Source: JACOZM01 sp035289385 (GTDB lineage Archaea > Nanobdellota > Nanobdellia > Woesearchaeales > GW2011-AR9). From it: a stretch of 15,365 bases of DNA. The notes under the pieces were generated by a model. That model saw only the letters and a program-made list of their open reading frames with translations, was not told the DNA's origin and made no database searches. Every line of letters starts with the position of its first letter. Positions within the stretch are counted from its first letter, which is position 1. Both the position numbers and the translations under genes were made by a program. Of this stretch, positions 1 to 6,978 are shown piece by piece. The stretch is from positions 1 to 15,365 of the forward strand of contig DATDXI010000052.1 in the NCBI GenBank assembly GCA_035289385.1, written 5' to 3'.

Positions 1-2871
1 TTGACGATTGGTGGTTCTGGAGCATATTATGGTGTAACGGTGAATGGAGCAGCTGATGTTACTATCAAAAATTGTGATATAGTGAATTTTGGAACTGGAA
101 TTAAGATTCTCCCCAGTTCAGCACGGACTATTATAGAGAACAACAATCTCCAAGAGAATACGGCGGAAGGTATTGGATTATATTCTCAGGCAACTATAAA
201 AAATAACTTTTTTTCAGGAAATGAAATGAGGGCTATTCGCTATGATGCCCACAGCCCAAACTCTATTATAATCTCTAATGATTTTTTTAGTTCAGGAATC
301 TCTGTTTTTCCAACGCCGCTTCCTGCAGCAAATAAGCCAACCTTATGTCAGGATGGAAAAGGAAACTTTTTCCAGTCTGTTCCGGAAGACCAGCTTCTTC
401 TTGGGGATTGCGGAAAGGCCATCAAGCCATTTACTGCTGAAGGAAACAAACAGCCATTATATATTGATGGAGATATACCCCCACTAGAATTGGGAGATAC
501 CGATAATGATGGTGTAGTTGACTATAAGGATAACTGCCCCAGCATTCCCAATCCCGGCCAGGAGAATAGCGATCTGTGCGTAGCACTGGGAGAAGATCTT
601 CTCTGTAATCTGCCCTCGTATAAAAAAGTTTTCGATGAAAGTGTGCTAGTTAAGTATGAGGTGGAGGAGTATTATGACAGGAAAAAAATTTGTTATACAG
701 AGTATGGTGTTCCCGGTCCTAACACCATCTATACTTGTTATCAGTTTGATGCTTCTGTAGTCGGTGGACATTCTGGTCTTACCACCTATGACCGTTATGG
801 CGATGCCTGCGACTGGAACGATTTCCTGCAGGGGCCAAATGAAGCTGGCGTTGACTGCGGCGGGTTAAGCGGAATGCCCTGCATTACCTGCTCATGGTGC
901 GCAGAAAATCATCTTGTTCCTTTGCGCTTAAGCGGCTTAAGAAACACCATAGATGTCGTTATTCGTTTTGGTGATGACGTTAGCGGGACACCTGCAGAAT
1001 TAGAAAAGATGGCAAAGTTCATCATCCAGGAGGATTATGATAAACAGCTGAGAGCTGCTGTCGGCTTCGCTGAGTTTTCAAACACTCTGGAACCTGCCGG
1101 AGTTGCGCTTCCCTCCGACATCATGGACCGCTTTAATTTTTATCTCTGGCATGAGGATTATTATGACGATGAAGATAGAGATGATTTTGAATCTTGGGCA
1201 GACGTTGTTCAAGAATTATATAATGATGAAATCCCACAGATATTTGGCTTTGGTTCAAAAACGGGTAGAGCTTCTATGGGTCCCCCTGGAAGGATGCTCA
1301 CTTTAAAGCCAAACATAGAGGTTGACCATCCCACCTGGTATAACGCTAATACTGATGAGGTAGTAGATGATGCCACTCTTCACGAGTTAGGTCATGCTTT
1401 ATTTGGATTTTGGGAAACCTATGACATCTCCCAACACCCTTTTTATGAAGAGGTAGCAGCTTTGTATGATTTGGGAGGAAGAAATACTTTTGATGACCTA
1501 GAAGAATGCCAGGAGTATATTTCTGGCCTTACTGGCACTCCCTGGGATGGAAAAGAAGAGCTTTGCAATGAGTATTTTAACGAAGCAAAATTGGATTGTT
1601 ATGTTCAAGATGTTAGGTTCTCCAGTGTTTACGAGCGCTGTGTTATGGGTGATTATGCTGATTCTCCATTTATCCCTCCCACCTGGTCAATCCTCTTAGA
1701 AATATATGACCCTTTCTCTGCCATGAAAGTGAAAGAGATATTTGACAACTGGGACGAGTACAATTCCTTTGATCCGGGGAGTGAAACAAGTGCCGTAGTT
1801 TCTTCAGGTGTTGGCACCATCTCTACTGCGGCAGTAGTGGATACCAAAGCATTTCAATCTAAAAAACGGGGGCTGATGGTCGTCTACCAAGCGAAAGGAA
1901 ATATCTTTACAGAAACAACAAAACTTTCTCTTCTTCGAAGCAAACCAGCCAGTGGCTACCATAACTATAAGCCTTGCACCGAGAATGATAAAAAAGGCTT
2001 TGAGTTCCAGGTTCTCTCAGCCTCGGGAAGCGTGCTTCAGAAATTTTGCAGAAGTGATCCACGAATGGCTATGGATGGCTCGCCTTTAGCAGAAGCCGAG
2101 GAGAGCATCGCTTTCCCCCCAGATACAAATACACCTACGGCAGCCATAAAGATAGTAGAGCGGGATCCGCGAAAAAGCGCGGGACAGCTGGCCCAACTTA
2201 CCATCGATCTCACGGATGCTTTTGCCGAATTCTGTAAAACAAATCCCACTTTACTCAGCTGCAAATCAGTACTCCCTAAGCCTATCGCCAAATGGTCTGG
2301 GGAAGGAAATGCTCAGGATAGTGCAGGCAATACCCATGGAACCGTTGCAAAAGTACTCTTTCCTGCAGGAAAGAAAGGTAAAGCCTTTCAATTTGACGGA
2401 AAAAACTCTATAAGCCTGGGAACAGCCAAGGCACTGGATATCGCAGCAAAAGATTTTTCCATTCATACGTACGTCAAATTTACGGAAAAGAAAGGAAATG
2501 CCCGTGCCATTCTCCAGATGGGGGGATTTGATACGAAATGGGCGCTCACCACGGGCTTTGGTGACACCGGCCAGGATAAATTAGGGTTTGCATTAGGAAA
2601 AGCAGACAAAAACGGGGGAGTCCTGTGGTATTATGACGCGGGCAAAGGAATTAATGACGGAAAATGGCATAGTGTCATAGTGGTTAAGAAAGGCAGCGAT
2701 ATCAGCATCACTATTGACGGAACAAAGCAAGCCCACAAAATAGGCCGCATGAAGATGACGACTTCTAATGTGTTTGGCTTAGGATACCATGGCAACTATA
2801 ATGGTGCCCTTGATGAAGTAAGCATATATGGGCAGGCTCTTTCTCCAGAACAGCTGCAATCAATAACATAA
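1..2871 (+). CDS. Large multidomain surface protein with HELGH metallopeptidase motif and LamG-like C-terminus (5' partial)
   Basis: The frame is open from the first base, so the start lies upstream; the TTG at position 1 is probably an internal Leu. 956 residues are visible. Residues 1-100 look like right-handed parallel beta-helix repeats (short turns rich in Asn, Gly and Ile). Residues 166-192 match the start of a thrombospondin type-3 calcium-binding repeat (DTDNDGVVDYKDNCPSIPNP). Its usual end (YGDACD, 266-271) comes only after an insert of about 75 residues. A Cys-rich GPNEAGVDCGG segment follows (278-300; Cys 286, 294, 297, 300). HELGH at 461-465 is a zinc-peptidase HExxH motif with Glu472 nearby as a possible ligand. 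Residues 761-953 resemble a LamG/concanavalin-like carbohydrate-binding domain. No membrane segment or sorting signal is visible at the C-terminus. An extracellular protease, adhesin or glycan-binding role is inferred; the peptidase family is not assigned. Confidence 0.75.
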   Translation: MTIGGSGAYYGVTVNGAADVTIKNCDIVNFGTGIKILPSSARTIIENNNLQENTAEGIGLYSQATIKNNFFSGNEMRAIRYDAHSPNSIIISNDFFSSGISVFPTPLPAANKPTLCQDGKGNFFQSVPEDQLLLGDCGKAIKPFTAEGNKQPLYIDGDIPPLELGDTDNDGVVDYKDNCPSIPNPGQENSDLCVALGEDLLCNLPSYKKVFDESVLVKYEVEEYYDRKKICYTEYGVPGPNTIYTCYQFDASVVGGHSGLTTYDRYGDACDWNDFLQGPNEAGVDCGGLSGMPCITCSWCAENHLVPLRLSGLRNTIDVVIRFGDDVSGTPAELEKMAKFIIQEDYDKQLRAAVGFAEFSNTLEPAGVALPSDIMDRFNFYLWHEDYYDDEDRDDFESWADVVQELYNDEIPQIFGFGSKTGRASMGPPGRMLTLKPNIEVDHPTWYNANTDEVVDDATLHELGHALFGFWETYDISQHPFYEEVAALYDLGGRNTFDDLEECQEYISGLTGTPWDGKEELCNEYFNEAKLDCYVQDVRFSSVYERCVMGDYADSPFIPPTWSILLEIYDPFSAMKVKEIFDNWDEYNSFDPGSETSAVVSSGVGTISTAAVVDTKAFQSKKRGLMVVYQAKGNIFTETTKLSLLRSKPASGYHNYKPCTENDKKGFEFQVLSASGSVLQKFCRSDPRMAMDGSPLAEAEESIAFPPDTNTPTAAIKIVERDPRKSAGQLAQLTIDLTDAFAEFCKTNPTLLSCKSVLPKPIAKWSGEGNAQDSAGNTHGTVAKVLFPAGKKGKAFQFDGKNSISLGTAKALDIAAKDFSIHTYVKFTEKKGNARAILQMGGFDTKWALTTGFGDTGQDKLGFALGKADKNGGVLWYYDAGKGINDGKWHSVIVVKKGSDISITIDGTKQAHKIGRMKMTTSNVFGLGYHGNYNGALDEVSIYGQALSPEQLQSIT

Positions 2872-2890
2872 TAATCCAAAAAAATGTAAG

Positions 2891-2900
2891 GAGTATACTC
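2891..2900. promoter_or_regulatory. 10-bp perfect palindrome upstream of the MGMT gene
   Basis: GAGTATACTC is a perfect palindrome ending 15 bp before the ATG at 2916, within a 44-bp intergenic gap. Its core could serve as a TATA-like element for a nearly leaderless transcript, or as a dimeric repressor site. Neither is shown by sequence alone. Confidence 0.3.
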
Positions 2901-2915
2901 TTCCCTTTCCACCTC

Positions 2916-3224
2916 ATGACCACTCCCTTCCAAGACCGTGTCTATACCCTCCTCCAAAAAATACCTCGAGGAAAAGTAACCACCTATAAAATTCTGGCAG
3001 AACAGCTGAACATGAACGGCTTTCAAGCAATTGGAACTGCCTGCAAGATGAATCCCTTTGCTCCAAAGATTCCCTGCCATAGGGTTATTCATTCTGACGG
3101 CTCTTTAGGAGGATATCAAGGTAGGATGAACCATCCAGAAAAGATACGGCTATTAGCAGAGGAAAATATTCCCATTAAAGACTCCAGAATAATAAATTTT
3201 AAGAAGTATCTCTATAAGTTTTAA
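2916..3224 (+). CDS. Methylated-DNA--protein-cysteine methyltransferase (MGMT/Ogt family), catalytic domain only
   Basis: This 102-residue protein is the DNA-binding and active-site domain of O6-alkylguanine-DNA alkyltransferase, without the N-terminal domain found in longer family members. It would repair O6-alkylguanine by moving the alkyl group onto its own cysteine. The acceptor motif IPCHRV is intact (Cys54, His55), so this is not an ATL protein, in which that Cys is replaced. The helix-turn-helix region is around residues 19-46 (GKVTTYKILAEQL, then QAIGTACKMNP). The family's Arg finger before the A-(V/I)-G motif (Arg128 in human MGMT) appears as Gln37. The stop is 3 nt from the next start, so it is very probably co-transcribed with dut. 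No strong Shine-Dalgarno sequence is seen close to the ATG. Confidence 0.88.
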   Translation: MTTPFQDRVYTLLQKIPRGKVTTYKILAEQLNMNGFQAIGTACKMNPFAPKIPCHRVIHSDGSLGGYQGRMNHPEKIRLLAEENIPIKDSRIINFKKYLYKF

Positions 3225-3227
3225 GGT

Positions 3228-3656
3228 ATGACGATAAAGATCCAGAAACTCCATCCTGATGCCATCCTGCCAAAATATGCCTGTAAGGATGATGCTGGCA
3301 TGGATTTCTATGCTTTAGAGACGACAACCATTCTTCCGCAGGAGAGAAAAACCGTTCCTACTGGGATAAGGATGGCCATCCCCTCTGGATATGTTGGCTT
3401 GATCTGGGATAAATCAGGAATTGCCTTAAAGCATGGTATGACCACGATTGGAGGTGTTATCGACGCAGGATACCGTGGAGAGATCACTATTTTACTGCAT
3501 AACCTCTCCACACAACCATTCACGATTGAGAAAGGCCAAAAGATTGCCCAAATGCTTATTCAACCAGTAGAACAGAAAGAGATCATTGAAGTTCCTGAAT
3601 TAGATATGAACACCCAACGGGGTCAAGGTGGCTTTGGCAGCACAGGATTGAGATAA
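3228..3656 (+). CDS. dut: dUTP diphosphatase (dUTPase, trimeric type)
   Basis: It hydrolyses dUTP to dUMP and pyrophosphate, keeping uracil out of DNA and supplying dTMP synthesis. All five conserved motifs of the trimeric family are present in 142 residues: AGMDFYA (23-29), DKSGIALKHG (61-70, with Lys where many members have Arg), GGVIDAGYRGEI (75-86, with catalytic Asp79), KGQKIAQ in the fourth motif, and RGQGGFGSTG at the C-terminus, the Gly-rich arm that closes over the active site. Length is normal for the family. It begins 3 nt after the MGMT stop, so the two probably share an mRNA and form a DNA-maintenance pair. It converges on the AMP phosphorylase gene with only 13 nt between the stops. 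Confidence 0.95.
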   Translation: MTIKIQKLHPDAILPKYACKDDAGMDFYALETTTILPQERKTVPTGIRMAIPSGYVGLIWDKSGIALKHGMTTIGGVIDAGYRGEITILLHNLSTQPFTIEKGQKIAQMLIQPVEQKEIIEVPELDMNTQRGQGGFGSTGLR

Positions 3657-3657
3657 A

Positions 3658-3669
3658 GTTATTAAAAAA
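3658..3669 (-). terminator. T-rich terminator after AMP phosphorylase
   Basis: On the minus strand the stop is followed within 2-3 nt by a run of six T (TTTTTTAATAAC). This fits archaeal T-run termination; there is no hairpin. Confidence 0.4.
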
Positions 3670-5145
3670 TCACCAGATCAAATACCCATTCCCCTTCTTT
3701 ATCATATTTTTCGCCAAGCCTAACTTAAATGCATTTTCAGCATAGATGGTGTATAAGATATCTCCTTGATGAACACGCTCATGGATCGTCTTATGAAGAT
3801 ATAACCCCGCACCTTTATCTTTGGGAGCTCCGGCAATCCTTGCCACTTTAGCGATGATGTCATTATCAATCTCCCGAACAACTCCAGCTACTGTTGACGT
3901 AAGAGCATAACGATGCTGCCCAAGAGCAGTATGCTTTGACCTCCCTTGAGCTTGAATGATCTCTTTCATCTTCTGATGGGCTTTTCCGCTCTCCAGAATC
4001 TCTCTCGCAGATTTTACCCCATCACGATATTTGCCCGTCATCTCCAATAAGATACCTGCCATCATCACGGCCTTCTTTCGCAGATCATCAGGAGCTAAAC
4101 TGTCATTTCGCAGCACGGCCATGACATCTTCCGCTTCTAATAATGGGCCGATGCCCCTACCGATAGGATGCGAGCCATCCGTGACAATGACTTTAACATC
4201 CATCCCCAGCCTTCTGCCGACCAACTGAAACATTTTCCTTAATCGCATCGCTTTTGCCGGAGTGTTTGCTTTGGTGCTTTTGCCCATCGGCACGTCTATT
4301 AACACGTGGCTTGCCGAAACAGAATATTTTTTAGCCATGACTGAAGCTAATAATTGTCCTTCCGCATCGATGGATATGGGATTTTCTACATCAATAATCT
4401 TGTCATCTGCCGGAGCCAGCTGCATACTGCCCCCATGAACGATACAAGCACCAGTTCTCCGGACAACTTCTTTTATTTTCTTTTCTGACAGCTCAACGTT
4501 TGCTAAACATTCCATCGTATCAGCAGTTCCCGCTGGAGAGGTAATCGCGCGAGAACTCGTTTTAGGGATGGTAAACCCCGCTGCAGCAATGATGGGGATA
4601 ACAATCATCGTCGTCCTGTTTCCGGGAACTCCTCCGACACAGTGCTTATCTAGTGTTATCCCCTTGAACTTCAGTTTCTTGCCGGTATTGACCATCGCTT
4701 TGGTCAGATGGACAATCTCTTCAGCACTAAATCCCTTTGTAAATCCTGCTGCGACAAAATATGTTTTTTCGATATCAGTCAAGCGGTCATTGGTGATATC
4801 ATCGATGATGTGAAATAATTCATCATACCCTAATCGTTTGCCATAGAGTTTGTCGCGGATATGTTTTACCGATTCCGGCTTGCCCGTCAACCGTAAACGA
4901 ACATCATGGCCGCCTTTAACGTTCATTTTTTTTAACACTTCTTCAAATAGTCCTATCTTTCCTACAGGAACAGCTTTATCGCTTTCAGAGATATCTAAGA
5001 TACAAGTTATCTCTTTACCTCCATCATGCACTACTACCCTGTCACCGGAATGAAGGTCAAGAAGCTGAGCATCTTTCTCGTTAAGAATAGCTATAGACGG
5101 ACCGCCCGTAGCAATGTCCATATCTTTGACTTTAAATTTCATCAT
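3670..5145 (-). CDS. deoA: AMP phosphorylase (archaeal thymidine-phosphorylase family)
   Basis: It phosphorolyses AMP (and related NMPs) to the free base and ribose 1,5-bisphosphate, the first step of the archaeal NMP pathway that feeds ribose-1,5-bisphosphate isomerase and form III RuBisCO; neither partner is in this window. The 491-residue length and the extra N-terminal domain of about 90 residues are typical of the archaeal enzyme and separate it from bacterial DeoA/Pdp. The family signature KTSSRAITSPAGTADTME lies at residues 195-212, preceded by KHCVGGVPGNRTT (168-179), the phosphate-binding region. The C-terminal domain ends in TSTVAGVVREIDN and GAPKDKGAGLYLH motifs. Two ATGs are adjacent (5145 and 5142). 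An AGAGGT Shine-Dalgarno lies directly upstream and is better spaced for the second. It is transcribed alone, with a TATA box at 5195-5207. Confidence 0.93.
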   Translation of the reverse strand: MMKFKVKDMDIATGGPSIAILNEKDAQLLDLHSGDRVVVHDGGKEITCILDISESDKAVPVGKIGLFEEVLKKMNVKGGHDVRLRLTGKPESVKHIRDKLYGKRLGYDELFHIIDDITNDRLTDIEKTYFVAAGFTKGFSAEEIVHLTKAMVNTGKKLKFKGITLDKHCVGGVPGNRTTMIVIPIIAAAGFTIPKTSSRAITSPAGTADTMECLANVELSEKKIKEVVRRTGACIVHGGSMQLAPADDKIIDVENPISIDAEGQLLASVMAKKYSVSASHVLIDVPMGKSTKANTPAKAMRLRKMFQLVGRRLGMDVKVIVTDGSHPIGRGIGPLLEAEDVMAVLRNDSLAPDDLRKKAVMMAGILLEMTGKYRDGVKSAREILESGKAHQKMKEIIQAQGRSKHTALGQHRYALTSTVAGVVREIDNDIIAKVARIAGAPKDKGAGLYLHKTIHERVHQGDILYTIYAENAFKLGLAKNMIKKGNGYLIW

Positions 5146-5194
5146 GACCTCTTTTTAGGGGATGTTCTTCCTAAGCACTTATCAATACCTTTTG

Positions 5195-5207
5195 TTTTAT
5201 ATATTTA
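5195..5207 (-). promoter_or_regulatory. TATA-box promoter of AMP phosphorylase
   Basis: The minus strand reads AAATATATAAAA, centred about 55 nt upstream of the ATG. A start site about 26 nt downstream would give a leader of 25-30 nt that includes the AGAGGT ribosome-binding site. Confidence 0.5.
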
Positions 5208-5213
5208 ACGATT

Positions 5214-5237
5214 TAAAGAGAAAAATAATTATTTTAA
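5214..5237 (-). terminator. T-rich terminator after hepT
   Basis: Downstream of the hepT stop the minus strand runs TTAAAATAATTATTTTTCTC, a T-rich stretch of archaeal terminator type. It abuts the AMP phosphorylase promoter. Confidence 0.35.
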
Positions 5238-5245
5238 CAAGAACC

Positions 5246-5593
5246 TTATTTATTTTTCAATTGGAGAATCTGCTTTTTAAGAGGGTCTAATTTGTTCTCA
5301 ATGATATCCCAAACTCGGTTTAAGTTGATCTTCCAGTAATGATGGGCAGCAACAATCCTAAAGTCCTGAATATCTCTCCAGGGAATTTCCATAGCCTTAT
5401 CTTTAGCTTCTTTAGGTAGCTGAGTTGCTGCCTCCCCTATAATTTCTAAATTTCTTAAGACAGCATCCATCACTAATTCATTCTTTGAAAATGTATCAAA
5501 ATTCATCCTATGAACATAACCTTTGATTCTATCAACAGCTTTAACTATATCCTGAAAATACAGCTCAGATTCGCGCTTCAACTTTTTCTCCAC
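5246..5593 (-). CDS. hepT: HEPN-domain toxin of HepT (DUF86) family
   Basis: This is a small helical HEPN protein of the DUF86/HepT type, the toxin of MNT-HEPN toxin-antitoxin modules; such proteins act as RNases. The diagnostic RX4HXY motif is present: Arg79, IVAA, His84, His85, Tyr86. In characterised modules the motif Tyr is the residue AMPylated by the MNT partner. The start at 5593 is GTG and lies inside the 3' end of mntA (29-nt overlap). A TTG at 5581 (codon 5) has a better placed GGTGGAG ahead of it and may be the real start, giving 111 residues. The overlap implies translational coupling. Everything expected of an active toxin is visible. Activity itself cannot be read from sequence, since some homologues have other roles. 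Confidence 0.9.
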   Translation of the reverse strand: MEKKLKRESELYFQDIVKAVDRIKGYVHRMNFDTFSKNELVMDAVLRNLEIIGEAATQLPKEAKDKAMEIPWRDIQDFRIVAAHHYWKINLNRVWDIIENKLDPLKKQILQLKNK

Positions 5594-5867
5594 CTAAAAG
5601 ATACGGCTTCAATTCATCCCTAATGAGGTTTTCTTCACCTAAGTCAACATCTGCTCCTAAAAGATCCCTTAAAAATTGAGATAAGTGAACAAAATCATCA
5701 AACAGACCTCTTCCTTCGGCAAAGACAACTAGCAGATCAACATCACTTTTCTTATGAGCCTCATTTCTAGCATAAGACCCTACTAATGTCATTTTCTCGA
5801 CACCAAAGAGACGTATTCTATTCTTATTTTGTTCAATTTTTTGAATAATATTTTCTTTCGTTAACAT
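5565..5867 (-). CDS. mntA: MNT-domain nucleotidyltransferase antitoxin (MntA family)
   Basis: A minimal nucleotidyltransferase of 100 residues. The family motif GSX10DXD is complete: Gly30, Ser31, ten residues, Asp42-Val-Asp44 (GSYARNEAHKKSDVDLLV). The C-terminal RDELKPYLLGGEKV is also typical of MNT proteins paired with HEPN toxins. In studied pairs this protein silences the HEPN toxin by transferring AMP onto the Tyr of the RX4HXY motif, and that Tyr is present in the neighbour. It lies upstream of hepT and overlaps it by 29 nt, the standard antitoxin-first layout. A TATA-like box (5887-5899) about 27 nt before the ATG suggests a leaderless mRNA. Confidence 0.9.
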   Translation of the reverse strand: MLTKENIIQKIEQNKNRIRLFGVEKMTLVGSYARNEAHKKSDVDLLVVFAEGRGLFDDFVHLSQFLRDLLGADVDLGEENLIRDELKPYLLGGEKVEARI

Positions 5868-5886
5868 AAATAACTCTAAAGAAGAA

Positions 5887-5899
5887 TATTATTTAAAGC
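5887..5899 (-). promoter_or_regulatory. TATA-like promoter of the mntA-hepT operon
   Basis: CTTTAAATAAT on the minus strand is centred about 27 nt before the mntA ATG at 5867, the spacing for a leaderless transcript. A second A/T-rich box at 5911-5921 could also be used from this strand. Confidence 0.4.
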
Positions 5900-5910
5900 T
5901 TTCTTTCACA

Positions 5911-5921
5911 ATATTTATATA
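5911..5921 (+). promoter_or_regulatory. TATA-box promoter of the divergent small ORF
   Basis: ATATTTATATA is centred 30 nt before the ATG at 5946, so transcription would begin near 5942 and the mRNA would be almost leaderless. This spacing is the main reason to accept 5946 as a start codon. Confidence 0.45.
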
Positions 5922-5945
5922 CTCTCTATAAGTAGTAAACAATCT

Positions 5946-6218
5946 ATGGATCAACAAACCTTTAATGGAATAAGAACTAGATTAGAAGAAGAGATTAAAG
6001 ACTAGAGACAGAGATTCATGCCGGATGGAGCGATAGAAACCCTTTCCCCCATGCAAGTAGATGCTGGGATGGCTGGTTATACCAGAGAAAGATTAGTCGC
6101 TCGAGAAGTAGCAGTAAACACTGCCATTGACAATTATACCGCAGGAGCATCGCGGGCATTACGATTAATAGCTGAGCAGTGTAAACTAGATTATACCCCA
6201 TTAATCCCGCCCCGCTAA
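5946..6218 (+). pseudogene. Small ORF interrupted by an in-frame TAG (unknown function)
   Basis: Not recognised. An ATG at 5946, correctly spaced from a TATA box, opens a frame (MDQQTFNGIRTRLEEEIKD) that meets TAG at 6003-6005 and then continues in the same frame to TAA at 6216-6218, with an internal ATG at 6018. Read through, the product would be about 90 residues: charged and helix-prone at the start, then a segment containing VAREVAVNTAIDNYTAGASR. Codon choice on both sides of the TAG resembles that of neighbouring genes. It could be a recent nonsense pseudogene, a short leader peptide followed by a 66-residue protein starting at 6018, or a readthrough gene. TAG ends three other genes here (nucleotidyltransferase, rpsB, TraB-like), so it is not a general sense codon. 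It is divergent from the mntA-hepT pair; no functional link is evident. Confidence 0.45.
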
Positions 6219-6227
6219 ATCTTGCTT

Positions 6228-6926
6228 CTATTCCTTCCACTTCTCTTTCAGAAACTTCTCGATCTTCGGGATATCTTCCGGAGAGCTTAAGTCCAGCCAG
6301 TAATCTTGAAGAGGAAGAACTTTCACCTTCTTTTCCTGGGCCAGAAGATTGATGGCATCAGTAACTTCGATCTCTCCTCGTGGTGAAACACCGATATTTG
6401 ACAGCTTCTTGAACAACAGAGGAGTAGATTTAAAAAATCCCGGCCAGGCTACATTCCCCACAAAAGAAGAGGGCTTCTCCACTGTCTTCTGCAGATAACC
6501 ATCCTTCACCTGAAGAATCCCATATTTCTTCCAATCGCTAACTTCTTTTCCCGCCATATAAGTCAGGTCATCATCGATACAAAAAAGCTGCAAATCAGCA
6601 ACAGAAAAGAGACTGTCCCCATAATAAACTAAGAAATTATCTTTCCCCACAAATCCTTTAGCCAGAGCGATAGCATGTCCGGTGCCTAACTGCTCTTTCT
6701 GTTCAATAAGTTTTGCTGAAAAATGATACTCGGACAAAAATTCCTTAATTTTCTCCTGCTTATAGCCAACAATCAGAACAACATCATCAAATCCAGCGTT
6801 CTGTAATGTTTTAATGACATAGTACAAGAAGGGCTTGCCGTTGATCTTCACTAGGACTTTAGGGATACTCTTCGTTAACGGAAGCATCCTTGTCCCTTTC
6901 CCCGCCGCCAAAATTACCGCTTTCAT
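6228..6926 (-). CDS. Sugar-phosphate nucleotidyltransferase (NTP_transferase family)
   Basis: It would activate a sugar 1-phosphate with an NTP to give an NDP-sugar for glycan synthesis in the cytoplasm. The N-terminal signature AAGKGTRMLPLTKSIPK (residues 7-23) binds the nucleotide and is complete. LGTGHAIALAKGF and the metal-site YYGDS follow, and the C-terminal PRGEIEVTDAI and YWLDLSSPEDI motifs are typical of the family. At 232 residues it has only the catalytic domain, with no left-handed beta-helix acyltransferase domain such as GlmU carries. The substrate (glucose, GlcNAc or other; UTP or dTTP) cannot be told from sequence. It is third in an operon with the YvcK-like and HAD genes, 52 nt after the latter. 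It ends in TAG and converges on the small ORF at 5946-6218. Confidence 0.87.
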   Translation of the reverse strand: MKAVILAAGKGTRMLPLTKSIPKVLVKINGKPFLYYVIKTLQNAGFDDVVLIVGYKQEKIKEFLSEYHFSAKLIEQKEQLGTGHAIALAKGFVGKDNFLVYYGDSLFSVADLQLFCIDDDLTYMAGKEVSDWKKYGILQVKDGYLQKTVEKPSSFVGNVAWPGFFKSTPLLFKKLSNIGVSPRGEIEVTDAINLLAQEKKVKVLPLQDYWLDLSSPEDIPKIEKFLKEKWKE

Positions 6927-6978
6927 AGTACCACTATCATATTGATGTATCCATATTACTACTCACCTATTACTGCTT

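Noticed and set aside
6003..6005. TAG as a general sense codon (for example pyrrolysine)
   Set aside because: TAG is the stop of the nucleotidyltransferase, rpsB and TraB-like genes, at normal family lengths; no pyl gene is in the window.
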